Below, piece by piece: positions 1-8,500 of a DNA stretch of 64,000 bases. This stretch comes from Kribbella soli (GTDB lineage Bacteria; Actinomycetota; Actinomycetes; Propionibacteriales; Kribbellaceae). The position numbers and the translations under genes were made by a program. How positions within the stretch are numbered: the stretch's first letter is position 1; each line of letters begins with the position of its first letter. Below the pieces are notes generated by a model. The model was not told the DNA's origin. It searched no databases and saw only the letters and a program-made list of their open reading frames with translations. Location of the stretch: positions 2,108,001 through 2,172,000 of the forward strand of contig NZ_SJJZ01000001.1 in assembly GCF_004331345.1 (NCBI RefSeq), written 5' to 3'.

Positions 1-96
1 ATGAACGAGGGCACCACGCGGCCGTGGGGTGTTGTCGGCAAGCGCGCTGTCCTCGTGTACAACTCCGTCCTCTACGCATTGGATCCGGCGAAATGA
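1..96 (+). CDS. 3' end of an unidentified gene (5' end outside the window)
   Basis: An open frame runs from the first base to a TGA at 94-96. It encodes about 31 residues ending LYALDPAK. The first codon of the window is an in-frame ATG, but there is no upstream sequence to show that it is a start, so this is best read as the tail of a longer gene. Its stop overlaps the ATG of the next gene in an ATGA arrangement, which suggests translational coupling. Function cannot be assigned. Confidence 0.4.
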   Translation: MNEGTTRPWGVVGKRAVLVYNSVLYALDPAK

Positions 97-284
97 ACCG
101 TCGAACGCGCCGCGCGGCGCGGGTCACGACCGCACTGATCGCCGTCGGCGTTCTGCTGGCGCCCTCCCAGGCGCTCGCCGACAGCGTCGAGCCGGAGCCG
201 GTCGACTGGCCCAAGATCCAGCCGTCCAGTGGACAGGTGGCCGAGCCGCAGCCCGTCGACTGGCCGAAGCCCGCAAAGACCTGA
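93..284 (+). CDS. Small secreted peptide with a duplicated EPxPVDWPK motif
   Basis: Encodes 63 residues. A basic start (NRRTRRAAR) and a hydrophobic stretch end in an Ala-x-Ala site (SQALA|DS near residue 30), which is a typical Sec signal peptide. The mature part is only about 33 residues and contains two copies of a short acidic/aromatic motif, EPEPVDWPK and EPQPVDWPK, separated by a Ser/Gln-rich spacer. The start overlaps the stop of the preceding frame (ATGA). No family is recognised. It could be an exported peptide or a small cell-wall-associated protein. Coding status rests on the signal peptide and GC-rich codon use. Confidence 0.6.
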   Translation: MNRRTRRAARVTTALIAVGVLLAPSQALADSVEPEPVDWPKIQPSSGQVAEPQPVDWPKPAKT

Positions 285-302
285 GAGCGGTTCCGGCAAC
301 GA

Positions 303-340
303 CAAGGCCCGCGCCCCCCGACCGGGGAACGCGGGCCTTG
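303..340. terminator. Bidirectional hairpin terminator
   Basis: An 11-bp perfect stem (303-313 CAAGGCCCGCG paired with 330-340 CGCGGGCCTTG) encloses a second CCCC/GGGG pairing. It lies between the small secreted peptide gene and the end of rplI, which converge here, so it can serve both. Confidence 0.65.
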
Positions 341-356
341 AACGTTCAGGCAGAAA

Positions 357-803
357 TCAGCCGGCCGCGACCTCGAGGCGGACCGTGGCGGCCACCTCGG
401 GGTGCAACTGGACGGCAACCTGGTGCTTGCCGGTGGTCTTGATCGGCGACGCGATCGCGATCGCGCGCTTCTCGACCAGCGGACCGCCGGCGGACTTGAT
501 CGCCGAGGCGATGTCGGCCGGGGTGACCGAACCGAACAGGCGGCCGGTGTCGCCGGCCTTGACGGCCAGGGTGACGGAGAGCTGCTCGAGCTGGTTCTTG
601 ACCTCGCTCGCGTGCTCCTTGCCCTGGATCGACCGGGCGTCACGCGCCCGCTTGATCGTCTGGATCTGCTTCTCGGCGCCGCGGGTCCAGCCGATGGCCA
701 GGCCGCGCGGAACCAGGTAGTTACGGCCGTAGCCGTCCTTCACCTCGACGATGTCGCCGGGAGCCCCGAGGCCCTCGACCTCCTGAGACAGGATGAGCTT
801 CAT
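357..803 (-). CDS. rplI: 50S ribosomal protein L9
   Basis: Encodes 148 residues, the usual L9 length. The N-terminal domain carries the family signature ([20 protein letters not shown], then [16 protein letters not shown]), followed by the long connecting helix and the C-terminal rRNA-binding domain. L9 binds domain V of 23S rRNA near the L1 stalk and helps keep reading frame. It is the last gene of the minus-strand rpsF-ssb-rpsR-rplI cluster, 14 nt after rpsR, with a hairpin terminator just downstream. Confidence 0.97.
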   Translation of the reverse strand: MKLILSQEVEGLGAPGDIVEVKDGYGRNYLVPRGLAIGWTRGAEKQIQTIKRARDARSIQGKEHASEVKNQLEQLSVTLAVKAGDTGRLFGSVTPADIASAIKSAGGPLVEKRAIAIASPIKTTGKHQVAVQLHPEVAATVRLEVAAG

Positions 804-817
804 GGTCCGCGCCTCCC

Positions 818-1051
818 TCAGCGAGCGGTGCTCGTGTACGGCAGCAGGGCCACCTCACGAGCGTTCTTGATAGCGGTCGCGACATCGCGCTGGTGCTGCA
901 CGCAGTTCCCGGTCACCCGGCGGGCGCGGATCTTGCCGCGGTCCGAGATGAACTTGCGCAGCAGCGCGGTGTCCTTGTAATCGACGTACGTCGCCTTGTC
1001 CTTGCAGAAGCCGCAGACCTTCTTCTTCGGCTTCCGAATGATCTTGGCCAT
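818..1051 (-). CDS. rpsR: 30S ribosomal protein S18, zinc-type (C+)
   Basis: Encodes 77 residues and matches S18 throughout ([18 protein letters not shown], then [10 protein letters not shown]). It keeps four potential zinc ligands, C13 and C16 (CGFC) and C50 and H53 (CVQH), so it is the zinc-containing C+ paralogue. Many actinobacteria hold a zinc-independent C- copy elsewhere under Zur control. S18 pairs with S6 on the 30S platform, which matches the position of rpsF in the same operon. Confidence 0.97.
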   Translation of the reverse strand: MAKIIRKPKKKVCGFCKDKATYVDYKDTALLRKFISDRGKIRARRVTGNCVQHQRDVATAIKNAREVALLPYTSTAR

Positions 1052-1123
1052 TGTGGTGCTCTCTTCCTACTTCCAGAGCCCGGCACGGATGCCGGAATGG
1101 TCACTAACGGAATTGCGGGCCGA

Positions 1124-1729
1124 TCAGAACGGGGGCTCCTCCGTCGAGCCGCCGCCCTGGCTGGCCCAGGGGTCGTTCTGCGGGGCGGACTGGCCGCCAC
1201 CGCCTTGTCCTGCACCTTGCGGGGTCGCCCAGGGGTCGTTCTGCGGGGCGCCACCCTGGCCGCCGCCGTAGTTACCGCCCTGGTTGCCGCCGCCCTGGCC
1301 GCCGCCACCCTGGTAGCCACCGCCACCCTGGTTGCCGCCGCCACCGAAACCGCCACCGTCGGAACGCGACGTCTTCGAGATCTTCAGCGTCGCGTACCGC
1401 ATGCTGGCGCCGATCTCTTCGACATCACACTCGAACACGGTGCGCTTGTTCCCGTCGCGGTCGTCGTAGCTGCGCGCCTTCAGGCGCCCGTGCACGACGA
1501 CCCGGGAACCGCGGGTCAGCGACTCCGCGACGTTCTCGGCGACCTGCCGCCACACGGCACACGAGATGAAGAGGGTTTCGCCGTCTTTCCACTCGTTGCT
1601 CTGCCGGTCCAGCGTCCGCGGAGTAGAGGCGATCGTGAAGTTCGCGACCGCGGCCCCGGACGGCGTGAACCGCAGCTCCGGATCACCTGTCAGGTTTCCG
1701 ATCAGAGTGATGGGTGGTTCACCGGCCAT
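1124..1729 (-). CDS. ssb: Single-stranded DNA-binding protein
   Basis: Encodes 201 residues. The OB fold occupies about residues 1-115 ([19 protein letters not shown], then [21 protein letters not shown]). A Gly/Gln/Asn-rich linker follows ([14 protein letters not shown] repeats), ending in the acidic/aromatic tip EEPPF that recruits partner proteins. The linker holds two copies of APQNDPWA, encoded by an exact 24-bp direct repeat at 1164-1187 and 1227-1250. It coats ssDNA in replication and repair. Its placement between rpsF and rpsR is the conserved arrangement. Confidence 0.97.
   Translation of the reverse strand: MAGEPPITLIGNLTGDPELRFTPSGAAVANFTIASTPRTLDRQSNEWKDGETLFISCAVWRQVAENVAESLTRGSRVVVHGRLKARSYDDRDGNKRTVFECDVEEIGASMRYATLKISKTSRSDGGGFGGGGNQGGGGYQGGGGQGGGNQGGNYGGGQGGAPQNDPWATPQGAGQGGGGQSAPQNDPWASQGGGSTEEPPF
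1164..1250. repeat. 24-bp perfect direct repeat inside the ssb tail
   Basis: The same 24 bases occur at 1164-1187 and 1227-1250, 63 bp apart (21 codons, in frame). They encode the repeated APQNDPWA block of the SSB linker. Exact identity at nucleotide level suggests a recent duplication, or conversion that keeps the copies alike. Confidence 0.8.
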
Positions 1730-1793
1730 GACAACTTCCTCCTGTACTGCAGACGATGGGTGGTGTGACGCCAGACCACCTGACGCCCGAGGT

Positions 1794-2084
1794 TCAGTGC
1801 TGGTCCGGCCGGATGACCTTGGTGCGCAGGATCGACTCGTTCAGCGTGAGCTGACGGTCGAGCTCCTTCACCACCGCCGGCTCGGCGGTCAGGTCGACGA
1901 CGGCATAAATGCCTTCGGACTTCTTCTTCACGTCATAAGCAAGCTTGCGACGACCCCAGATGTCGAGCTTCTCGACCGTGCCACCTTCCTTGCGGACGAT
2001 GTTCAGGTACTGGTCGATGGACGGCTCCACGGTGCGCTCATCGAGCTCCGGGTCGAGGATCACCATGACTTCATAACGACGCAT
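1794..2084 (-). CDS. rpsF: 30S ribosomal protein S6
   Basis: Encodes 96 residues beginning [20 protein letters not shown], with the S6 core ([20 protein letters not shown]). The frame stays open further upstream, but the ATG at 2084 is chosen because a very strong ribosome binding site (AAGGAGGTGGAG) lies just before it and because S6 begins here in other bacteria. S6 forms a heterodimer with S18 on the 30S platform. First gene of the ribosomal/ssb operon. Confidence 0.97.
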   Translation of the reverse strand: MRRYEVMVILDPELDERTVEPSIDQYLNIVRKEGGTVEKLDIWGRRKLAYDVKKKSEGIYAVVDLTAEPAVVKELDRQLTLNESILRTKVIRPDQH

Positions 2085-2189
2085 GCGCGAACTCCACCTC
2101 CTTCGGACTTGGCGGCCACGGTCTCTCCGTGGCAGGAGGGCGATGCGGTCTGCTCCACGCCGGCACTTGCCGCCGACGCCAAGCAACGA

Positions 2190-2209
2190 GCCCGGTCGAT
2201 GGACCGGGC
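2190..2209 (-). promoter_or_regulatory. Hairpin in the rpsF 5' leader, with a possible upstream promoter
   Basis: An 8-bp stem, GCCCGGTC/GACCGGGC, with a 4-nt loop lies about 105 nt upstream of the rpsF start. Reading on the minus strand, a TATTCT (2225-2220) follows TCAGTC (2248-2243) with a 17-nt spacer and would give a leader of roughly 130 nt. rpsF leaders in several phyla bind the S6:S18 complex through a hairpin with a CCG element. This hairpin contains CCGG, but the assignment is an inference. Confidence 0.35.
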
Positions 2210-2281
2210 CACGTCAAAGAGAATACCAGCGTTCGGACTGCCGACTGACCATATCCACAGGCCTGTTCCGGCCACTCCGCG

Positions 2282-3400
2282 TCATCGCGCCGCGACAGCG
2301 AGCTCAGATCGGCGCGTCACCAGCACAAGCAAAGGTACGACGAGAACGACCGACACGACCGCCAGGACCGGGAACCCGCCGAGCGTGAACAACCACGGCG
2401 ACGAGGCCGTGGCGAGCGCGGCGACGGTCCAGATCGACGACTCCACGCGGCTCTCCAGCTCGGCCGATCCCAGCTGGGCGCTGCCGCCGAGGTAGCAGAG
2501 ATTCCACGCGTACCCGAGCAGGAACAGCGCCGGCGTGAAGACCAGGCCGCTCCGGGTGACCAGTACCGCGGACACGAGCAGCCCGACCAGTCCCGCGAGC
2601 GTCACCACCCGCGGTCCGAAGCGGTCGATGCACCAACCGGTCAACGGAGACAGAGCGAACATCCCCAAGGTGTGGACAGACAGCATCACCCCCAGCAGCC
2701 CCAGCCCGTCGTGGTGCTGGTGCGTGTGCACAGGGACAGCTGTCATCACAGACACCATCACCAGGTGCCCCACGATCATCACCCCGGCCGCCAGCAACAC
2801 AGGTCGCCCGCCGGACGCCTGACGGACCTGTGGTGAGGCGGTCGCGTTGGTACGCCGGATGTACGTCGACGCCACCAGCGCGGCGAAGACCGCGGCCAGA
2901 GCAAGCAGGAACGGACCTGCGATCGCCGGCAGGCCGAACCCGGAGGCGAACGATTGTGATGGCGCCATGAAGAACGGTCCGCCCGCTGCGCCGAGTGTGC
3001 TGGCCCAGACCACGGTGCTCATCGCACGTGCCCGTTGAGCAAGCGGTACGGCGTCTGCGGCGGCGTACCGCGAGAGCAGGCTCGCCGCGTTGCCCACACC
3101 AAGCAGGAACATGCCCACGAAGAGCAGTGCGACCGGTGCGCCGACAGCAGCGAGGACTGTGGACGCTCCGCCTGCGACGCCGACGCCGTACCCGGTCCGG
3201 AGAGCCTGTGCGCGTCCGAACCGGGATGTCCAACGGCCGACCGCCATGGCGCCGGCAGCGGTGCCCAGGACACCTGCGGTGTTGGGGAGCCCGGCCAGCG
3301 CCGGACCGAGGTCGTCGGCGATCTGGATGGCGCTCACCGCACTGGCGGCGACCATCGCAGCGTTCATCAGGGCGGCGGCGAGAACGACGGGGATCAGCAT
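2282..3400 (-). CDS. MFS transporter
   Basis: Encodes 372 residues from the ATG at 3400 (an in-frame TTG at 3448 would add 16). It shows about twelve hydrophobic segments and the Gly-rich loop after TM2 (MAVGRWTSRFGRAQALRTG), typical of the major facilitator superfamily. A second repeat begins near ATGVM..GHLVMVSVM. It is probably a drug or metabolite exporter. The divergent Lrp-type gene 94 bp away is its likely regulator. The substrate cannot be read from the sequence. Confidence 0.85.
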   Translation of the reverse strand: MLIPVVLAAALMNAAMVAASAVSAIQIADDLGPALAGLPNTAGVLGTAAGAMAVGRWTSRFGRAQALRTGYGVGVAGGASTVLAAVGAPVALLFVGMFLLGVGNAASLLSRYAAADAVPLAQRARAMSTVVWASTLGAAGGPFFMAPSQSFASGFGLPAIAGPFLLALAAVFAALVASTYIRRTNATASPQVRQASGGRPVLLAAGVMIVGHLVMVSVMTAVPVHTHQHHDGLGLLGVMLSVHTLGMFALSPLTGWCIDRFGPRVVTLAGLVGLLVSAVLVTRSGLVFTPALFLLGYAWNLCYLGGSAQLGSAELESRVESSIWTVAALATASSPWLFTLGGFPVLAVVSVVLVVPLLVLVTRRSELAVAAR

Positions 3401-3469
3401 GCCTATAACGCTAGAAAGGCTGTTCGCTCCGATGAATGTCCGAAGCAAGGCGTCTGCCCTTGTGCACCG

Positions 3470-3479
3470 TCGATATCGA
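3470..3479. promoter_or_regulatory. Short palindrome between the MFS gene and the Lrp-type gene
   Basis: TCGATATCGA is a perfect 10-bp palindrome 15 bp before the lrp-like start, in a 94-bp divergent region. It could be an autoregulatory half-site, but a 10-bp palindrome can arise by chance. Confidence 0.25.
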
Positions 3480-3494
3480 AGGTGTTCTGGACAG

Positions 3495-4004
3495 ATGACC
3501 TTTCAGGAGCGCGAACTGGACTCCACCGACTGGCAGATCCTGGCTGCGCTGCAGTCCGACGGCCGGCTGTCGTTCAACCAGCTCGGCAAGCGGGTCAATC
3601 TCTCGCCGCCGGCGGTGGCGGACCGGGTACGACGCTTGGAGGAGGCCGGTGTGATCACCGGCTACCGCGCCGAGGTGGACCCGGGCAAGGCAGGCCAGCC
3701 GCTGTCCGCCTTCGTCCAGATGCGCTGTACGACGGGACGCTGCCTGCTCAAGACCACCCGCGCCGAGGACTTTCCCGAGGTCCTGGAGATCCACAAGCTG
3801 AGCGGCAACTCCTGCTCGATGCTGCGCGTCCGTGTCACCTCGATGCGCCACCTCGAAGGCCTCTTCGAACGCCTCGGCGAACACGGCGAGATGAACACCC
3901 ACATCGTCCTGTCCACAGAATTCGAAGGCCGCCCCGTCCAGCCCCCACCCCCCGGCCAACGCAAGATAACCCGCTCCGCCGGCTGGTCGACCGACGCGGA
4001 TTGA
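3495..4004 (+). CDS. Lrp/AsnC family transcriptional regulator
   Basis: Encodes 169 residues. The N-terminal winged helix ([20 protein letters not shown], then [19 protein letters not shown]) is the classic AsnC HTH. The RAM ligand-binding domain follows (residues about 65-150), with [18 protein letters not shown] Pro-rich tail ends the protein. Start chosen at ATG 3495; the frame is open upstream but antisense to the MFS gene. Divergent from the MFS gene, so probably a local amino-acid-responsive regulator of that exporter. Confidence 0.88.
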   Translation: MTFQERELDSTDWQILAALQSDGRLSFNQLGKRVNLSPPAVADRVRRLEEAGVITGYRAEVDPGKAGQPLSAFVQMRCTTGRCLLKTTRAEDFPEVLEIHKLSGNSCSMLRVRVTSMRHLEGLFERLGEHGEMNTHIVLSTEFEGRPVQPPPPGQRKITRSAGWSTDAD

Positions 4005-4047
4005 GCTGCTGAAGAGTTTGTCGGTGGGCGGTTCTAGGGTGGTGGGT

Positions 4048-4851
4048 ATGACTGTGAAGCTTGGTGCGCATGTGGACCAGGAGGACCCGTTGGCCGAGGC
4101 GGCCGATCGGGGGGCTGACCTGGTGCAGTTCTTCCTGGGGAATCCGCAGGACTACAAGGCGCCCAAGCTCGCGTATGCCGACGGCGAGGCGGCGCTGAAG
4201 GAGCGGGCCGCGGCCGCGGGCGTCGACCTCTACGTGCACGCGCCGTACCGGTTGAACGTGGCGAACACGAACAACCGGATCCGGATCCCGAGCCGCAAGC
4301 TGTTGCAGCAGACGCTCGACAAGGCGGCCGAGATCGACGTCAAGGGCGTGATCGTGCACGGCGGGCACGTCGGCGACGAGGACGATCCGGAGGCCGGGTT
4401 CGACAACTGGCGTAAGTGCATCGAGCGCGCGGAGCTGCCGGTGCCGCTGCTGATCGAGAACACGGCCGGCGGTGAGAACGCGATGGCCCGGCAGCTGGAG
4501 CGGATCGCGCGGCTCTGGGACGCGGTGCAGTCGTCGGGCAACGACCGGCTGGAGAACGTCGGGTTCTGCCTGGACACGTGCCACTTCCACGCGGCCGGCG
4601 AGGAGCTGCCCACGATCGTCGAGCGGGTGCTGGCGATCACCGGGCGGATCGACCTGGTGCATGCGAACGGATCCCGCGACGAGTTCGGCTCGGGCGCGGA
4701 CCGGCACAGCAACTTCGAGGACGGGCACATCGACCCGGCCGACATCGTCGCGGTCGTGCAGACCGCCGGCGCCCCGGTCGTCGTCGAGACCCCGAACGCC
4801 GACAACGGCCAGAAGGCCGACCTCGACTACCTGCGGGCGCACCTCACGTAG
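4048..4851 (+). CDS. nfo: Endonuclease IV-type AP endonuclease
   Basis: Encodes 267 residues of a TIM-barrel AP endonuclease. Recognisable zinc-ligand segments are [10 protein letters not shown], the [10 protein letters not shown] block, [20 protein letters not shown] with EDGHID, and the terminal VVETPN. It cleaves 5' to abasic sites in base excision repair. The ATG at 4048 fits the family start (VKLGAHV) and has a GGGTGGTGGG ribosome binding region. The 3' end overlaps the convergent membrane protein gene by 8 nt. Confidence 0.9.
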   Translation: MTVKLGAHVDQEDPLAEAADRGADLVQFFLGNPQDYKAPKLAYADGEAALKERAAAAGVDLYVHAPYRLNVANTNNRIRIPSRKLLQQTLDKAAEIDVKGVIVHGGHVGDEDDPEAGFDNWRKCIERAELPVPLLIENTAGGENAMARQLERIARLWDAVQSSGNDRLENVGFCLDTCHFHAAGEELPTIVERVLAITGRIDLVHANGSRDEFGSGADRHSNFEDGHIDPADIVAVVQTAGAPVVVETPNADNGQKADLDYLRAHLT

Positions 4852-5386
4852 TCGGGGCCTTCGTCAGGCCGTGCAGCCAGTAGCTCACGGCCCAGGGAAG
4901 CAGGATCGCGAGCGCGGCGCTGTTGCTGGCCGGCACGAGCAGGCCGCAGATCACGACGGCCACGACGACGAGGGTGCTGACCTGGAACAGGTCGGCGGGG
5001 CCGACGACCTTGGTCCGCAGCGTGATGCGGTTCAGCGCGCAGGCGGCATACGCGGCGATGAGCGACAGCAGGCCCAGGATCGCCACCACCGCGCCGAGCC
5101 AGGCGAGGACGTTGTAACCGCCGTCGGCCTGGAGCATGCCGGACAGCAGGAACACACCGACCAGGACGGTCAACCAGGTGCTGGTCCACATCAGGCGGTC
5201 GACAGCACTCCGGGCCTTCTCGGGATCCGGCGTCGGCTCGGCCTCCTCCTCGTCGCCGAGGTCCTCGTCGTCCTTCTTGTCCTCGGGCTCGGCGACCGCC
5301 TCGACCCGTGCGGCCGCCTCGGTTTCTGCGACCGGCTCGGAGTCGGCGGCCGCGGCGGGCTTGGGGTCGGGGTCAGGGTGCACCAT
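4844..5386 (-). CDS. Hypothetical membrane protein with acidic N-terminus
   Basis: Encodes 180 residues. Residues 1-60 are Ala/Glu/Asp/Pro-rich and probably disordered ([17 protein letters not shown]). Four hydrophobic segments follow: [49 protein letters not shown] and [14 protein letters not shown]. No domain is recognised. The acidic cytoplasmic tail followed by a small membrane domain is common in actinobacterial proteins of unknown function. It ends inside the nfo 3' end on the opposite strand. Confidence 0.75.
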   Translation of the reverse strand: MVHPDPDPKPAAAADSEPVAETEAAARVEAVAEPEDKKDDEDLGDEEEAEPTPDPEKARSAVDRLMWTSTWLTVLVGVFLLSGMLQADGGYNVLAWLGAVVAILGLLSLIAAYAACALNRITLRTKVVGPADLFQVSTLVVVAVVICGLLVPASNSAALAILLPWAVSYWLHGLTKAPTT

Positions 5387-5414
5387 GGCAGCGACGGTAG
5401 CGCAGAATGAGGTT

Positions 5415-5945
5415 ATGCAGACCTGGGCGGAGCGGTTCCCCGACCTGTTCGCACCGGGCTACTGGGAGTGGGGCGACCTCGACGTCCGGTACACCGTCGA
5501 GCAGCCACCGGACGAGCTGATCAGCAACGTCCACGTCGTCGGCCGGACCACCGGCGGAATCGTTGTCTGCACCAACGATCTGGGCTGGCGCTTCCTGCCC
5601 GGCGGAACCCGCGAACCGGGCGAGACGATCGAGGAGATCGTCCACCGCGAGTTGCTCGAGGAGGCCGGTGCCCGGCTGACCGGTCCACTCACCTGGCTGG
5701 GCGCGCACCGCGCCGACCACCGCCGCCCCGGACCGTACCGTCCACACCTCCCGCACCCGGTCTCGTACTGGGCGAACTACGTCGCGGACGTCGTCATCGA
5801 GCAGGAGCCGACGAACCCCGAGGACGGCGAACAGGTCACCGACGTACTGGTGTTGCCGCCGGACGAAGCGGCCGCGTACCTGGACGGGCAGCCCGAAGAA
5901 GTCGGCTCGATCGTCAGACTGGCTCAGGCAATGCAGCTGGTTTAG
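5415..5945 (+). CDS. NUDIX hydrolase
   Basis: Encodes 176 residues with a perfect Nudix box at residues 64-86: G64-x5-E70-x7-R78-E79-x2-E82-E83-x-G85. This binds the divalent metal and cleaves nucleoside diphosphate-linked substrates. The flanking sequence (WRFLPGGTREPGE) resembles house-cleaning pyrophosphohydrolases. The exact substrate is unknown. The gene is divergent from the membrane protein gene and its 3' end overlaps the convergent MFS gene by 32 nt. Confidence 0.92.
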   Translation: MQTWAERFPDLFAPGYWEWGDLDVRYTVEQPPDELISNVHVVGRTTGGIVVCTNDLGWRFLPGGTREPGETIEEIVHRELLEEAGARLTGPLTWLGAHRADHRRPGPYRPHLPHPVSYWANYVADVVIEQEPTNPEDGEQVTDVLVLPPDEAAAYLDGQPEEVGSIVRLAQAMQLV

Positions 5946-7122
5946 CCGCCCGCCAAGGCAGCAGTACGGCGCTCAGCGTGCAGCAGATGCCCGCGACCCA
6001 CAGCGCTCCGCGCATCCCGACCACCGTCGCGAGCACACCGCCGAGCGCCATGAACGCAGGCTGCACGCACCGCGAACTGATCGACCACGACCCCACCACC
6101 CGCGCCATGAACCTGTCCTCGGTGACTTCCATGCGGTACGTCGCGAATGACGGGTTGAACGCACCTGCTCCCACCAGCAACCCCGTCTCCGCCACGGTGA
6201 GCAGCACGAACCCGCCCCACCCGTGCGGTGCCAGCGGGAAGAGGAGCAGCCACGGCGCCCGCAGTACGCCGAACACCAGCAGCATCCACTGCAGTCCGTA
6301 CCGCCGGGTGAGCCGCGGCGCCATCCGCGCGCCGATCACCCCGCCGATGCAGGAGACACCGAGCATCACCCCGTAGCTCCACGCGGACAGCCCGAGATCC
6401 CGCAGTATGAAGACCGCCAGCAACGGCGACGTCATCATCACCGGCCCACCGAACAGCTGCGAGTTCCAGAACAGGATGCGCAGCCCGCGGTGCCGCAGGA
6501 TGTACCGCCATCCGGCCGTGATGTCGCGCTTGCCCTCCCGCTTCACCGGCTCCGGCTCGGGTTGCTGGATCCGCCGGATACCGAGCGCCGATCCGAGGAA
6601 CGAGACCGCGTCGACCGCCAGCGTGACGGTCGCACCGACCAGACTGACCAGCACACCGCCGACCGCCGGACCGATGCTCAGCGAGACCCAGTTCGTCTGC
6701 TCGAACCGGCTGTTCGCCTCCGCCCGCCCCTCGGCCGGCACCAGTGCCTTCAGATGCGCGCCACTCGCCGACTGGAACGCGATCGTACCGGCCGCTTGAA
6801 GGACGCCCGCAATACACAGATGCGCATATGTCAGTACGCCGAACGCCGCCGCGACCGGCACCGAGACCAGGCCGGCGAACCGCACCAGGTCGGACGCGAT
6901 CATCACCGGCCGCTTCCGCCGCTGCTCGATGAAGTCGCCCATCGGCAGTGCGAGCGCCGCGCCGGCCACCGCGGACAACGCGGCGAGCATCGAGACCTGG
7001 AACGTGCTGGAGTCCAACGCGAGTACGGCGACCAACGGCAACGCGCCGAGCCCCACCGCCGATCCGAAGGCACTGACCGTGAACGCGACCCACAACCGAC
7101 GGAAGTCCCGACCCAAAGACAT
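5914..7122 (-). CDS. MFS exporter (EntS/MFS_3 type)
   Basis: Encodes 402 residues with about twelve TM segments. The N-terminus MSLGRDFRRLWVAFTVSAFG and the loop LPMGDFIEQRRKRPVMIASD are typical of the enterobactin-exporter-like branch of MFS. Probably an efflux pump of unknown substrate. Convergent with and overlapping the NUDIX gene; upstream of it lies the SDR/TetR pair in the same orientation, 31 bp away. Confidence 0.88.
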   Translation of the reverse strand: MSLGRDFRRLWVAFTVSAFGSAVGLGALPLVAVLALDSSTFQVSMLAALSAVAGAALALPMGDFIEQRRKRPVMIASDLVRFAGLVSVPVAAAFGVLTYAHLCIAGVLQAAGTIAFQSASGAHLKALVPAEGRAEANSRFEQTNWVSLSIGPAVGGVLVSLVGATVTLAVDAVSFLGSALGIRRIQQPEPEPVKREGKRDITAGWRYILRHRGLRILFWNSQLFGGPVMMTSPLLAVFILRDLGLSAWSYGVMLGVSCIGGVIGARMAPRLTRRYGLQWMLLVFGVLRAPWLLLFPLAPHGWGGFVLLTVAETGLLVGAGAFNPSFATYRMEVTEDRFMARVVGSWSISSRCVQPAFMALGGVLATVVGMRGALWVAGICCTLSAVLLPWRAAKPAALPEPV

Positions 7123-7153
7123 CCCGCGATCGTAAGAGTCGGCGCCGACAGAT

Positions 7154-7867
7154 TCAGCGCAGGTTCAGGCCGCCGTCGAGCAGGATGACTTCACCGGTCA
7201 GGTAGCTGTTGTGGACAACTGCCGAGATCAGGTCGGCGACGTCCGCCGGCTGGGCGGCGCGACGCATCGGGCTCGAGGTTTTCCACAGATCCTGCGCCTC
7301 GGTCCACGACTCGGTGAGTGGCGTATCGACGAGTCCGGGTGCGACCGCGTTGACACGTACGTCGGGTCCGAGCGCGGCAGCCAGCAGCTTCGTCACGTGG
7401 TTGAGCGCGGCCTTCGAGGCGGCGTACGCGATCGAGCTTCCCTTCGGTCGGACGCCTGCATGGCTTGTCACGTTGACGATGCAGCCGCCGTACTCGCGGA
7501 GCGTCGGGAGGGCCGCCGTACACAGCAGCCAGGGTGCGATCAGGTTCACGTCGAGCAGCTGCCGCCAGTCGGACGCGGTCAGTCCGTCCAGGTCTGCGTG
7601 TGGGACCGGCCAGCTGATGCCTGCGTTGTTCACGAGTACGTCGAGACGCCCGTGCTCGGCCACCACCTCCGGCACCAATGCCTGAGCGGCCGCGTCGTCA
7701 GCAAGATCGGCCTGGTGGTACGAGCCGCCGAGCTCTGCGGCCAACGACTCTCCGGCGGACCGGCTGGATCGCGAATGCACCGCGACGGTCATCCCGTCCG
7801 CGGCTAACCGCCGTACGGTCGCCGCTCCGATGCCGGACGCCGATCCGGTCACCAAAGCAACCTTCAT
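7154..7867 (-). CDS. SDR family oxidoreductase
   Basis: Encodes 237 residues of a classical short-chain dehydrogenase. It shows the cofactor motif TGSASGIG near the N-terminus, the NNAG motif (VLVNNAGISW), and the catalytic Ser and YxxxK (VNVTSHAG, then YAASKAALN). The C-terminus (TGEVILLDGGLNLR) is typical of FabG-like enzymes. The start ATG overlaps the stop of the upstream tetR gene (ATGA), so the two are translationally coupled. Substrate unknown. Confidence 0.92.
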   Translation of the reverse strand: MKVALVTGSASGIGAATVRRLAADGMTVAVHSRSSRSAGESLAAELGGSYHQADLADDAAAQALVPEVVAEHGRLDVLVNNAGISWPVPHADLDGLTASDWRQLLDVNLIAPWLLCTAALPTLREYGGCIVNVTSHAGVRPKGSSIAYAASKAALNHVTKLLAAALGPDVRVNAVAPGLVDTPLTESWTEAQDLWKTSSPMRRAAQPADVADLISAVVHNSYLTGEVILLDGGLNLR

Positions 7868-8430
7868 GCGCGGTACCGGAGGCCGTCCATCAGCAGATCG
7901 AGCAGACGACCCGCCTGCTCGCGGTCGTCGGCGGCGGCACCACCGACGCCACCGATGCTGACCAGCATGTCCGAGGCCGAGATGTCCGACCGGATCTGGC
8001 CGGCCGCAGCACCCGCGTCGAGCAACGGCTGCACCGCACCGACAAGGAGCTCCAGGCTCTGCGCGTACGGGTTCGCACCCGACGCGAAGACCGCTCGGAG
8101 CGCGTCGGCCATGCCGCGCTTGCGGGCCATGTAGTCGATGAAGCGGTCCATCCACGCCCGCAGCGCCTGGTCCGGCGGTAGCTGCTCCAGCAGTTCCACG
8201 GACGCGTCGCAGACTGCGGCCAGCTCGTTCCGGTACGCCGCCTCGATCAGCAGCTCGCGGGTCGGGAAGTGCCGGTAGAGGGTGCCGATGCCGACCCCGG
8301 CGTCCTTCGCGATCCCTTCCAGCGTCGCCTCCAGACCGCATTTCGTGAACGCGCGAGCCGCGGCGGCCACGATCAGGTCCCGGTTCCGCTGGGCGTCCGC
8401 GCGCAGCGGACGCTCGCTGATGCCGGTCAT
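7864..8430 (-). CDS. TetR family transcriptional regulator
   Basis: Encodes 188 residues. The N-terminal HTH (residues about 10-55) includes GIAKDAGVGIGTLYRHFPTR, the TetR recognition helix. The C-terminal domain is of the common SACE_7040-like type (DRFIDYMARKRGMADALRAVF). The ATG at 8430 is chosen because GGAGGTGGGG lies right before it; a GTG at 8454 lacks such a site. It is divergent from an SDR gene, and two near-identical palindromes in the intergenic region are the likely operators. Confidence 0.92.
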   Translation of the reverse strand: MTGISERPLRADAQRNRDLIVAAAARAFTKCGLEATLEGIAKDAGVGIGTLYRHFPTRELLIEAAYRNELAAVCDASVELLEQLPPDQALRAWMDRFIDYMARKRGMADALRAVFASGANPYAQSLELLVGAVQPLLDAGAAAGQIRSDISASDMLVSIGGVGGAAADDREQAGRLLDLLMDGLRYRA

Positions 8431-8466
8431 TTCCCCCACCTCCCGTGACCCCACAACCTAGCGGAC

Positions 8467-8496
8467 TTGATAACCGGAGGTGCCTCCGCTTAACTG
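8467..8496 (+). promoter_or_regulatory. Promoter of the divergent SDR gene with TetR operator 1 in its spacer
   Basis: TTGATA (8467-8472) and TAACTG (8491-8496) are separated by 18 bp and read toward the SDR gene at 8553. The palindrome TAACCGGAGGTGCCTCCGCT (from 8471) fills the spacer exactly, so a bound TetR dimer would block RNA polymerase. Confidence 0.6.
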
Positions 8497-8500
8497 GAAT

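Noticed and set aside
3401..3448. Longer MFS protein starting at TTG 3448
   Set aside because: The ATG at 3400 begins directly before the first hydrophobic segment; the extra residues add no feature. Not excluded.
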